Source: JAKZVK01 sp965248255
GTDB taxonomy: Bacteria > Acidobacteriota > Terriglobia > Bryobacterales > UBA6623
Assembly (NCBI GenBank): GCA_965248255.1
Contig: CBDFIW010000001.1
Location: 248,001-312,000 of the forward strand
Reading direction: 5' to 3'
Length of the DNA stretch: 64,000 nt
This document shows, piece after piece, positions 53,098-61,984 of the stretch (the stretch's first letter is position 1; the number at the start of each line of letters is the position of its first letter). The translations under genes and the position numbers were made by a program. The notes below the pieces were generated by a model that saw only the letters and a program-made list of their open reading frames with translations, was not told where the DNA came from and made no database searches.

Positions 53098-53388
53098 TCA
53101 TGAGTTGGCCGTTTCTCGCCCCGAATCCGAATCGATCACTCCTTGACGGCCGGTCGCAGGGACCCATCGTGACCGGCGCTCGGCTGGAAGAAGATCTGGA
53201 GTCGTTTCTGCATACATCTTGAACAAAAACTCCTCTGCGTCATCCAAGTCTGTAAAGACTGCCTCGCCGTGGCGCGGCACTTTCCACGAAAAGTACTCTG
53301 CCACGTACGTTTTGAAATCCTCGATCTCGTCCATCGTGTCAATGGAGCCTCGAAAGGACTGGTCCGGCTTGTACTCTCGAACGTGCAT
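53098..53388 (-). CDS. Hypothetical small protein
   Basis: A 96-residue acidic protein from ATG 53388: M-H-V-R-E-Y-K-P-D-Q-S-F-R-G, D-E-I-E-D-F-K-T-Y-V-A-E-Y-F-S-W, A-V-F-T-D-L-D-D-A-E-E-F-L-F-K-M-Y. Composition and alternating helices look coding, with no family match in my knowledge. The last 25 residues may be read-through noise. A stop lies 5 codons upstream of the ATG. It sits upstream of neither a clear operon nor a promoter, 74 bases from the end of glnS. Confidence 0.4.
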   Translation of the reverse strand: MHVREYKPDQSFRGSIDTMDEIEDFKTYVAEYFSWKVPRHGEAVFTDLDDAEEFLFKMYAETTPDLLPAERRSRWVPATGRQGVIDSDSGRETANS

Positions 53389-53462
53389 TCCAGGATCATT
53401 CTACTCCCTTCAGCCGACCGCGGGGGGGCTGAAGGATCCCGGTCTGCCGGCACCGAGGCTCC

Positions 53463-55139
53463 TTACAATCGCTTCTGAAGCCTCGCCCATGTGTCCCGCA
53501 GCTCGACAGTACGATTGAAGACGAGCCGCTCGGCCTTCGACGACGTATCCGCGCAGAAATACCCAACACGCTCGAACTGATAGCGGTCGCCAGACCGGGC
53601 ACTCGCCAGCGACGGCTCGGCTTTGCCGTGGACTACCTCGATCGATTTCGGGTTTAAGTACATCGTGAAATCTTGACCCTCGGGCGACTCATTCGGATTC
53701 TCGGCGGTGAACAGCTTGTCATAGAGCCGAACCTCTACTGGAATCGCCTCCGCTGCCGAAACCCAGTGAATGGTTGACTTCACTCTCCGCGTTCTCTGGC
53801 CGCTGCTCGTCTGTGGATCGTATGTGCAGTGAATCTCGGTGATCTCGCCCGTAACGGGGTCTTTCACGGCATGGTCACACTTGATGATGTAGCCATACCG
53901 CAGTCGGACTTCATTCCCCGGATAAAGTCGATAGTAGCGTTTTGGAGGTACCTCGCGGAAGTCCTCTCGCTCGATCCAGAGTTCGCGGCGAAAGGGTACT
54001 GATCGCGTGCCTGCATCCGCGTTCTCGGGGTTGTTGATGGCTTCCACGAACTCGACTTGGCCTTCGGGATAGTTCGTCAACACTAGCTTGAGGGGGCGCA
54101 AGACCGTCATCACGCGCGGAGCCGTCCGGTTCAGATCCCCCCGGATGTAATGTTCAAGATTCTCAAATTCCGTGACGCCGCTCGTCTTCGACACGCCGAG
54201 ATTGCGTGCGAAATTGCGCAAACCTTGCGGCGAGTAGCCACGCCGGCGCATCCCCTTAATCGTCGGCATTCGGGGATCATCCCAGCCTTCCACCACGCCC
54301 TGTTGCACAAGTTGCAGCAGCTTGCGCTTACTCATTACGGTGTACGTCAGGCTCAAGCGGTCGAACTCAATCTGCTGCGGATGGAAGACGCCGAGCTGAT
54401 CGAGAAACCAGTCATAGAGTGGACGATGATCTTCAAACTCAAGCGTGCATATCGAGTGGGTGACGCCCTCGATGGAGTCGGACTGACCGTGCGTCCAGTC
54501 GTACATGGGATAAATGCACCAACGATTGCCCGTGCGATGATGCTCGGCGTGCAGGATTCGGTACATTACCGGATCCCGCATGTTGAGATTCGGCGAGGCC
54601 ATGTCGATCTTGGCGCGCAGGGTGCGCGAGCCGTCAGGGAACTCGCCGTCTTTCATGCGCGCGAAGAGGTCCAGATTCTCCTCGACGCTTCTCTCCCGAT
54701 AAGGACTGTTCTTTCCTGCTTCGGTCAGTGTGCCGCGCGTCTCTCGCACCTGGTCGCTGCTCAAGTCGCAAACATAGGCCCTGCCTTTCTTGATGAGGTC
54801 GGCGGCCCAATCGTACAACTGCTGGAAGTAGTTGGATGCGTAGACGGGCCGGTCGCCGAAATCGCCGCCCAACCATCGCACATCTTCGATGATCGACCCT
54901 ACGTACTCGGACTCTTCCTTGATGGGATTGGTGTCGTCGAAGCGCAAATTGCACTTGCCGCCGAACTCTTCCGCGAGGCCGAAGTTGAGCATGATGCTCT
55001 TGGCGTGGCCGACGTGTAAGTAGCCATTGGGTTCTGGTGGAAAGCGGGTGTGCACACGTCCGCCATGTTTCCCGCTCTCTGTGTCGGAGAGAATCAAATC
55101 ACGAACGAAATTCGAACGGGGTGAATCGGCGTCCTTCAT
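53463..55139 (-). CDS. glnS: Glutamine-tRNA ligase
   Basis: A 558-residue class I aminoacyl-tRNA synthetase with the HIGH-type motif P-P-E-P-N-G-Y-L-H-V-G-H-A-K-S, the D-T-N-P box, P-T-(M)-Y-D-W-T-H, the KMSKS-type V-M-S-K-R-K-L and a C-terminal two-barrel anticodon-binding domain. Length is normal for GlnRS. Its presence means glutaminyl-tRNA need not depend on the amidotransferase route. The start ATG overlaps the stop of gltX by one base (TAATG), so the two genes are one transcription unit. Confidence 0.97.
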   Translation of the reverse strand: MKDADSPRSNFVRDLILSDTESGKHGGRVHTRFPPEPNGYLHVGHAKSIMLNFGLAEEFGGKCNLRFDDTNPIKEESEYVGSIIEDVRWLGGDFGDRPVYASNYFQQLYDWAADLIKKGRAYVCDLSSDQVRETRGTLTEAGKNSPYRERSVEENLDLFARMKDGEFPDGSRTLRAKIDMASPNLNMRDPVMYRILHAEHHRTGNRWCIYPMYDWTHGQSDSIEGVTHSICTLEFEDHRPLYDWFLDQLGVFHPQQIEFDRLSLTYTVMSKRKLLQLVQQGVVEGWDDPRMPTIKGMRRRGYSPQGLRNFARNLGVSKTSGVTEFENLEHYIRGDLNRTAPRVMTVLRPLKLVLTNYPEGQVEFVEAINNPENADAGTRSVPFRRELWIEREDFREVPPKRYYRLYPGNEVRLRYGYIIKCDHAVKDPVTGEITEIHCTYDPQTSSGQRTRRVKSTIHWVSAAEAIPVEVRLYDKLFTAENPNESPEGQDFTMYLNPKSIEVVHGKAEPSLASARSGDRYQFERVGYFCADTSSKAERLVFNRTVELRDTWARLQKRL

Positions 55140-56566
55140 TAGACAATTCCTAAAGCAAACTCGAGGCGGGCCAGCACGGTGTCACGCCCGAGCACCTCGA
55201 GTGTTTCGAAAAGCGGCGGCGCATTCTTGCGTCCGCACACCGCGACGCGGACGGGCTGGAACATCTGTCCCGCCTTCACCTTGAGTTCATCCGCAGCGGT
55301 GCGAAGCGCTGCCTCAAGTGTTGCGTGATCGAAGGCGGGCACGGTTGCCAGAACTTCCTTCGACTTACGGAGCGCCTGCGCAGCCAAGGCAGCATCTCCC
55401 TTCTTGGGGATGAGCTCGGCGGGATCGTAGGACTGAGGTTCCGTGAAGAAGAAATCGGCGACGGTACTCACATCGCTCAATAAGCGGATTCGCTCACGGA
55501 TCAGCGGAGCTATGGCGCGAAGCTTTTCCGGCGTGGCGTTCGTAAACCCGGTTTGGTGGGCGTAGGGCATCAATTGCTGTGCGAGGTCATCGATATCGAG
55601 CGCCCGGATGTGCTCAGCATTCAGCCACAAGGCCTTGGGATCGAAGGGTTCCTCGTCAGTGAAGTTGATGGTTGCGTTGCTGCGGTTGGTGCCGTCCAGC
55701 GAGAAGAGCTCGACAAGCTCGTCGCGCGACATCTTCTGACGGTCATTCTTGGCCGACCACCCCAACAGGGAAAGGAAATTTATGAAGGCATGCGGCAGGA
55801 AACCGGCGTCGCGATATGTTGTAACGCTAACCACCGGGCCGTGGATGCGTTTTGACAGCTTCGCGCCGTCAGGCGCCATCAACAGCGGCAGGTGAGCCAT
55901 CCTCGGCGCCTCGACGCCAAGCGCTTCGAAGATCAGCACGTGCTTGAACGTATTCGCCAGATGTTCTTGGCCACGCAGGACGTCCGTGATGCGGAGATCG
56001 GCATCGTCAGCGCAGGAGGCCATGTGATAGGTCGGCATGCCGGTCGAGCGCAGCAGCGCGAAATCCTCGAGGTCGCCGGTAGCCTTGCTCACGGTCCCGT
56101 AGACGAGATCCGATACAACAACCTCGGGGCGTGAGTCGCGCGGCACTCTGAAGCGTAGGACGAAGGGTTCGCCCGCGTCGGCCCGGCGATCGCTCTCCTC
56201 GCGGGTGAGCTCGCGCATACCCGGATTGAAAAGCCATCCTCCGCTGGGATTCTCAAGCACCGTAGAGGCGGGCGTGAAGTCGCGATATGCAAGCCCCTTT
56301 TCGAAAATAGCCCAGGCGGCCTGGCGATGGAGATCGAGGCGGTCGGACTGACGGTAGAACTCGTCCCAGCCTAGTTCGAGCCATTGGAGACCTTCGTTGA
56401 TGGAATGGAGAGAGGTCTGCGTGTTCCGTTCGACGTCAGTATCGTCGATGCGGAGAACGACGACACCGCCCTGGTGGCGAGCATGAAGCCAATTGAAGAT
56501 GAATGTTCGAGCGCCCCCGATATGAAGGTAACCAGTGGGCGAGGGCGCAAAGCGGACACGTGTCAT
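55139..56566 (-). CDS. gltX: Glutamate-tRNA ligase
   Basis: A 475-residue class I synthetase with F-A-P-S-P-T-G-Y-L-H-I-G-G-A-R-T at the N-terminus and the KMSKS-type K-L-S-K-R-I-H-G, then a helical anticodon-binding region. It charges tRNA-Glu. With glnS immediately downstream and overlapping by one base, it probably discriminates against tRNA-Gln, but this cannot be read by eye. Confidence 0.96.
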   Translation of the reverse strand: MTRVRFAPSPTGYLHIGGARTFIFNWLHARHQGGVVVLRIDDTDVERNTQTSLHSINEGLQWLELGWDEFYRQSDRLDLHRQAAWAIFEKGLAYRDFTPASTVLENPSGGWLFNPGMRELTREESDRRADAGEPFVLRFRVPRDSRPEVVVSDLVYGTVSKATGDLEDFALLRSTGMPTYHMASCADDADLRITDVLRGQEHLANTFKHVLIFEALGVEAPRMAHLPLLMAPDGAKLSKRIHGPVVSVTTYRDAGFLPHAFINFLSLLGWSAKNDRQKMSRDELVELFSLDGTNRSNATINFTDEEPFDPKALWLNAEHIRALDIDDLAQQLMPYAHQTGFTNATPEKLRAIAPLIRERIRLLSDVSTVADFFFTEPQSYDPAELIPKKGDAALAAQALRKSKEVLATVPAFDHATLEAALRTAADELKVKAGQMFQPVRVAVCGRKNAPPLFETLEVLGRDTVLARLEFALGIV

Positions 56567-57077
56567 GCTCAGAACACTAAAGAATAGCTCACTGACACCC
56601 GATCAGGACGAAGCGAGCTCTTACCGGGCGGTTGAGTTCCGAGTCGCCCGTCGCAAGCTGTGGCACGAGAACGACTTCCACTCCCGGTCCACCAGCAGGC
56701 TCTGAGACAATGTGGGCTGACGGCTAAATCCCCCCTAGTCGTTAGTGCCGTATCGGGGCTGCCTCGGAGCACGAAGATGGGAGAGAAGGCGAGGAAGCCG
56801 GGTCCGAGGCAGTTTCGATAGGGCGACTTGAAGGAAGCCGCTGGGCGGGGCGGACGACTATGGAGCTACGAACCACGTCAGGCGGTGCTGCGAGTCGCCG
56901 CAGGCGTCGCGAGGATGGCCGAGCAGCCGCGACAAGGCAAGTACAGAGATCGGATCGGCGATCCGCGGGGTTGAGACACTGTGACAAGAGCGGATTTGCA
57001 CATGGCTTTAGGTGCACGGACACACGACCGCCGCGGCGTGCGGTTGCACGTCTTTGCGCCAGACTGTGGCGGGTGCC
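56567..57077. other. Region between gltX and the IS91-type transposase
   Basis: About 510 bases without a supported gene. It should contain the gltX promoter and, towards 57077, the terminal region of the IS91-type element. I could not fix that element's end, because IS91 elements lack inverted repeats and target duplications. Confidence 0.35.
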
Positions 57078-58253
57078 TTACGAGCTGTCGAAGTAGCTGC
57101 ATTGGAGAGCGAGTTGGGCCGGCGTAAGCTGGGGCCCGATTCGCATCGGCGTGGAACAGCGGGGGCATCGCCAGGTCAGTGTGTCGGCGGACGCCTGCGA
57201 ACTAGGCTGCCGTGGTTCCAGCGCCGACGCGAGCAACTGGCGGGCGAGTGCGAGCAGAGCTTTGCGGCAGCGGTTGGCCAAGAAGCCGAACTGCCGGATG
57301 CGAACGAAACCTCGTGGCAGCACATGTTGGACAAAGCGCCGCAGAAACTCTGCAACACGGAGTGTCATCTTCCGCTGTTGGTTGCCGTGCGCGTAGCCCT
57401 TCCAACGGAAAGTGACGCGCTCGCCGTCGAAAGCCAGCAAGCGGTGATTGCTGATGGCGACGCGATGGGTATAGCGGCCCAGATAACGCAGCACCTGCGC
57501 CGGTCCGCCGAAAGCCGGCTTGGCGTACACGACCCAGTCCTGACGGAACAGGGTGCGCAGGAAAGCCGCAAAGTTTTTCGATTCTTCGAGGGCGGTAAGC
57601 GGGCCGCCGAAGCGGAGCTGCTTATGCCGGTGAGCTCGCCGTAAGCCGTCGACGAACTTGCCTCGAAAGACGCGACTGAGCACTTTCACCGGCAGAAAGA
57701 AAGCATACTTGGGACGGACCCAGCGGGTGCGGTCGGAAGAAAGTCCGCCGGCTGGAATGACACAGTGGAGATGGGGATGAAGCAGCAGGTTCTGCCCCCA
57801 GGTATGCAAGATGCCCAGAAAGCCAATCTTTGCGCCGAGATGCTTCGTGTTTGCCGCCACTTCCAACAGAGTCCGTGCGCTGGCCCAGAACAGCAAGCCG
57901 TAGAGGACCGCCGGGTTCTGCTCGCAAAGCATGTTGAGTGCGTGCGGCAGGGTGAAGACGACGTGAAAGTAGGGCACGCCTAAGACTTCTTGCTCGCGCG
58001 CGGCGAGCCAGCGTTGGCGCGCTTGCGCCTGGCACTTTGGACAGTGCCTATTACGACAGGAGTTATACGAGATCGCCTGCTGATCACAGCGCGGACAAAC
58101 ATCAACGTGGCCGCCCAAGGCCGCCGTGCGACAGCGCCCGATCGCTTGCAGCACATTCAGTTGCTGGAAGCTGAGCCACGATCGATAGCGATCCACGAAG
58201 CGGTCGCCCTGCGCCTGGATGAGATCGGCCACCTCGAAGGTGGGCCGGCTCAT
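57078..58253 (-). CDS. IS91-family transposase (HUH/Y2 rolling-circle)
   Basis: A 391-residue protein with the N-terminal zinc cluster C-P-R-C ... C-R-N-R-H-C-P-K-C, the HUH-type metal motif L-H-P-H-L-H-C-V-I-P-A-G-G, and the two catalytic tyrosines in R-Y-L-G-R-Y-T-H-R-V-A (Y-x-x-x-Y). All landmarks of IS91 transposases are intact. Its ATG overlaps the stop of the upstream recombinase gene (ATGA), implying coupled translation. Confidence 0.93.
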   Translation of the reverse strand: MSRPTFEVADLIQAQGDRFVDRYRSWLSFQQLNVLQAIGRCRTAALGGHVDVCPRCDQQAISYNSCRNRHCPKCQAQARQRWLAAREQEVLGVPYFHVVFTLPHALNMLCEQNPAVLYGLLFWASARTLLEVAANTKHLGAKIGFLGILHTWGQNLLLHPHLHCVIPAGGLSSDRTRWVRPKYAFFLPVKVLSRVFRGKFVDGLRRAHRHKQLRFGGPLTALEESKNFAAFLRTLFRQDWVVYAKPAFGGPAQVLRYLGRYTHRVAISNHRLLAFDGERVTFRWKGYAHGNQQRKMTLRVAEFLRRFVQHVLPRGFVRIRQFGFLANRCRKALLALARQLLASALEPRQPSSQASADTLTWRCPRCSTPMRIGPQLTPAQLALQCSYFDSS

Positions 58254-59146
58254 GCCGGCTTGTGTAGTCTGCGCGAACGTTCGATGCGCGCTGTAGGGGA
58301 AATCGCGAGTTGATCCAACGGATTCGCCGCCGCTTGCAAGTGCTTCTGGGAAAGGTGTAGGTAGACCGTCGTGGCCTCGATATCGACATGCCCCATGAGC
58401 AGTTGAATGGTTCGCAGATCAGCGCCGGATTCGAGCAGGTGCGTGGCGTAACAATGCCGCAGCGTGTGGGGTGTAACGCGCTTGCGGATCCCAGCGCGTT
58501 CGGTCGCCTCGCGAACCGCCGTCCAGACGACCTTCGGTGTGATGGGTTTGTCGACGCGCCAGTTGTTGATCGTGCCGGGGAACAAGTACGTTTTGGGCCG
58601 TATCCAGCGGTAATGCTCGCGCAGCGTCTCAAGAAGCTCTTGGCTCAGGGGCACTTCGCGATCCACGCCGCCCTTGCCGCGTTCGACACGAAGCATCGTT
58701 CGTTGGCTGTCGATGTCGGCAACTTTGAGGCGGCACAGTTCGGCGCGACGCAGCCCCGCCGAGTACAGCGTCATCAGCATCGCGCGGTGCGATAGGGTGC
58801 GCGCCGAGTCGATCAGGCGCGCCACCTCCTCGGGACTCAGAATGGTCGGCAGGCGTTTGCGATGCTTCGGATAGGGCAGCTCCTGCTTCATGTCGCGCCG
58901 CCCGAGCACCTTGACGTAAAGGAACCGCAGTGCACTGACGTGCAGGACGACCGTGCCGACGGCGAGTTTCTTGTTCTCGAGCAGGTACGCCTGGTAGCGG
59001 CGCATATCGTCCGGACCGAGATGATCGAGCCTCTTTCGAGCGTATTCTCGAAACTGCTCGACGGATCGTAGATAGGTGCGAATCGTTGTTTCAGCGTAGT
59101 TGCGGCGTACGAGCTCTTCTCGCATCCGCTGGGTGAGTATCGTCAC
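58250..59146 (-). CDS. Tyrosine recombinase associated with the IS91-type element
   Basis: A 298-residue XerC/D-like integrase: N-terminal SAM-like DNA-binding domain (residues 1-85, N-Y-A-E-T-T-I-R-T-Y-L-R) and a catalytic domain with R in Y-S-A-G-L-R-R-A-E-L, H-x-L-R-H in T-P-H-T-L-R-H-C-Y-A-T-H, and the terminal Tyr in T-T-V-Y-L-H-L-S. The catalytic R...HxxR...Y set is complete. It is the usual partner of this IS91 transposase group; its exact role in transposition is unknown. Confidence 0.9.
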   Translation of the reverse strand: MTILTQRMREELVRRNYAETTIRTYLRSVEQFREYARKRLDHLGPDDMRRYQAYLLENKKLAVGTVVLHVSALRFLYVKVLGRRDMKQELPYPKHRKRLPTILSPEEVARLIDSARTLSHRAMLMTLYSAGLRRAELCRLKVADIDSQRTMLRVERGKGGVDREVPLSQELLETLREHYRWIRPKTYLFPGTINNWRVDKPITPKVVWTAVREATERAGIRKRVTPHTLRHCYATHLLESGADLRTIQLLMGHVDIEATTVYLHLSQKHLQAAANPLDQLAISPTARIERSRRLHKPA

Positions 59147-59229
59147 AGAGAACCTCCTTCTCTGCGACCGACTCTACTCTTCCCTTGCCACCCACGCCGC
59201 AGGCGTCCGCCGCGCATAGCGGCTTGGTT

Positions 59230-60800
59230 GTGTGCCGGGCATGTCTGACAGCTTGGAGGTGAAAGTCCTCTGCACAGCCTGATGGAGGTGAAGTGCTAGG
59301 GAAGCGCAAGGGCGTCGTCGCGAGGCGGGGTCCAGAGGAAGCGTGGAACAAAACCGCGACCTGACGAACAGAAACCGGATAAGGGGCATCTTTGGTCGGA
59401 CGAGCGGACAACTGATCGCGAAGTCCAGTTCCATCAAGGGCCAAGGCTGTAGATTCGGCAGGTGTGCGGCGAAGGCGGTCAGACTTACCCCGGGAGGTCT
59501 GCGTTCCGTCCCGCTGTTTGGGACTGGGGGAGCCGCGAGGCGACCTGATCGGGGCGCAGAAGTCAGCAGAGGGCATAGTAGGCCATGCAGTCGGCAAGGC
59601 TAGTAAGGCACTCCACAAGTCGAAAAACGGAGCCAACAGATAGGCCGAACCGAGAACGATGGCCGAAGGCCCGAACGGAAGAGAGCGGCAAGTAAGACTC
59701 GCAACTCATGGACGGCAAGCGGCAGAAAACCCAGCAACGACTGGCCTTCATGGACGAGCCAAAGGGTGAAGCCCCGAGGCGCGCTCGGCAAGGGACCGAA
59801 CCGTCCGCGGTGAAGCGGGAATCTGAAAGCCCGGCGCGAGAAGAACGACTGATGGAGGAGGTGTGCGAGCGAAGCAATCCCGTAAAGGCTTGGAAACAAG
59901 TTCGGGGTAACAAAGGGAGTCCGGGTGTTGATGGCAAGACCATCGACGAAACGCTGGACGACCTTCGCAAGCACTGGCCAGCCATCCGGGAACAGTTGCT
60001 TCAAGGAACGTACAAACCGCAACCGGTGCGCAGGGTGGAAATCCCGAAGCCCGGCGGCGGGGTCAGGAAGTTGGGCATCCCTACGGTGCTCGACCGACTG
60101 ATCCAGCAAGCGGTCTTGCAGGTTCTGCAGAAGCGCTGGGACCCGACGTTTTCCAACAACAGCTATGGCTTCCGACCGGGACGTTCGGCGCATCAGGCGG
60201 TGACTCAGGCGCAAGCCTACGTCGCCGCAGGCTATCAGTGGGTCGTAGACATCGATCTGGAGAAGTTCTTCGATCGAGTCAACCATGACCTGCTGATGGC
60301 TCGTGTCGCCAAACGTGTCCCCGACAAGCGATTGCTGAAACTCATCCGGGCGTTTCTAACCGTCGGGGTGATGGACGACGGGCTGGTGAGTCCTGCCGAC
60401 GAAGGCACGCCACAAGGCGGACCGTTGTCGCCGTTGTTGTCGAACCTCGTGCTCGGCGATTTGGATCGCGAGTTGGAACGGCGCGGCCATCGCTTCTGCC
60501 GCTACGCCGGCGACTGTAACATCTACGTTCGCAGTCGCAGGGCGGGGGAACGGGTGATGGCCGGCGTCTGTAAGTTTCTTACAAAGAAACTCCGACTCAA
60601 GGTCAACAAATCGAAGAGTGCGGTGGCTCGACCCAACGATCGGAAGTTCTTAGGCTTTCGCTTGACGACCGGAGCGGAGCCTCAGCGATTGATATCGCCC
60701 GAGGCGTTGCAAAGGTTCCAAGCGCGAGTGCGAGAGCTGACGAGCAGGACGCGCGGGATCAGCATTGAGCGGATGATCGGCTCATTGAGGCCGTATCTGC
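59230..60800 (+). mobile_element. Group II intron, 3'-truncated
   Basis: The 5' end GTGTGCC at 59230 matches the group II intron start consensus. Typical domain I-IV blocks follow: TTGGAGGTGAAAGTCCTC, GTGCTAGGGAAGCGC and GAAGTCAGCAGAGGGCATAG, leading into the maturase ORF at 59708. The expected 3' part (end of the ORF, domains V and VI) is missing; the sequence passes instead into a beta-helix gene near 60800. Without domain V it cannot splice. It sits 84 bases beyond the IS91 recombinase start. Confidence 0.8.
59708..60800 (+). pseudogene. ltrA: Group II intron reverse transcriptase/maturase, truncated, YADD changed to YAGD
   Basis: About 364 residues of an LtrA-type protein: G-N-K-G-S-P-G-V-D-G, R-R-V-E-I-P-K-P-G-G-G-V-R-K-L-G-I-P, S-Y-G-F-R-P-G-R-S-A-H, V-D-I-D-L-E-K-F-F-D and G-T-P-Q-G-G-P-L-S-P-L-L-S-N. 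The catalytic box reads Y-A-G-D (codon GGC at 60509-60511) instead of Y-A-D-D, so one of the metal-binding aspartates is lost. The maturase domain X stops after S-L-R-P-Y-L, and the frame continues without a stop into a DUF6519 sequence. Both defects point to a dead intron protein. Confidence 0.85.
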
Positions 60801-61984
60801 TCGCCACCGATGCCGCGCGCAACACCCGCGTGCGCCGCTGGGATCAGTCGGGCCAAGTGCGCCGTGAGGACGGCACCGCCGAGCAGGATCTGAACGACCC
60901 CGTCAGCACGGGCGAGATCGTCATCCTGGCTTCGGGCACACGCCTGTTCCTCGAACACGGCATCCTGGTCGACTTCGACCTCGACCCGGCCGGCGGCGAG
61001 TTCAAGAGCGGTGACTACTGGGTGTTCGCCGCGCGCAGCATCGATGCGAGCATCGAAATGCTCGACGATGCTCCGCCGCTGGGCATCCATCACCACTACG
61101 CGCGGCTGGCCATCGTCAATTTCCCAGACACGGAAACCGACTGCCGCACGCTGTGGCCGCCGATTTTCGAGGGCGAAGGCTGCGACTGCACCGTGTGCGT
61201 GAGCGCCGAAGGCCACAACGGCGGCACCGCGACCCTTCAGCAAGCCATCGACAGCATCAAGGACGCGGGTGGCACCATTTGCCTTGGCATCGGTACCTAC
61301 AACATCGCCGACACGCTCAACGTGGATGGCGCCCGTTCTCTGCGCATCCGTGGCCAGGGCTTGAACACGCAGCTCGTCGGCAGCCAGCTCGGCAGCATTC
61401 TCAGCATCACCGACAGCACCAGCGTGGCGTTGGAAAACCTCACCGCGATCGGCTCGGCCGCCAGTGCGGAAGTCACTTCCATCATCGCCGCGCGTAATGT
61501 CGTCGACTTGCGTGTAGAACACATCAACGTGCTCGGTCTCGCGGTGGGCGACGCCACGAGTGTGGGTATCGGCTTGTCAGGCAACATCCTCGGGGCCAGC
61601 ATCACGGATAGCGCCATCGTCGCCGAACGCGGCATTGCTACAGTCAGTGGCGATCGCAACTTCGTGCTCACCGGCGAACTGCGCGCGGCGCACAACCTCT
61701 TCTTCTGCAGCCAGCGGGCTGTGAGCTTCGATGGCTCCAGCCTGCACTATGCCAACACGCGCATCGAGGGCAACTTCATGCTGGTCGGCAACCAGGCCGC
61801 CATCGTCGCTACCGGCGCCGTGCTGCCCGGCTCCCCCATGGCCATGACCGACAACGTGATCTACACCGCCGGCCACGGCATCCGTGCCGGCGTGGATGCC
61901 CTGGCCATCGAGCGCAACGAAATCGCCGGCTTGGGCGCTAAAAGCGGCGACGGCATCGTCCTCGAAGAGGGCCTCGATCCCCTA

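Larger units (their letters stand above)
57078..59146 (-). mobile_element. IS91-type element (transposase plus tyrosine recombinase), ends not defined
   Basis: Two overlapping minus-strand genes, a tyrosine recombinase followed by an HUH/Y2 transposase, form the known two-gene IS91-like organisation. Such elements move by rolling-circle replication and can mobilise flanking DNA. Coordinates given are those of the coding part only. Confidence 0.8.

Noticed and set aside
54150..55019. 289-codon plus-strand open frame
   Set aside because: It is antisense to glnS, with a composition typical of shadow frames.
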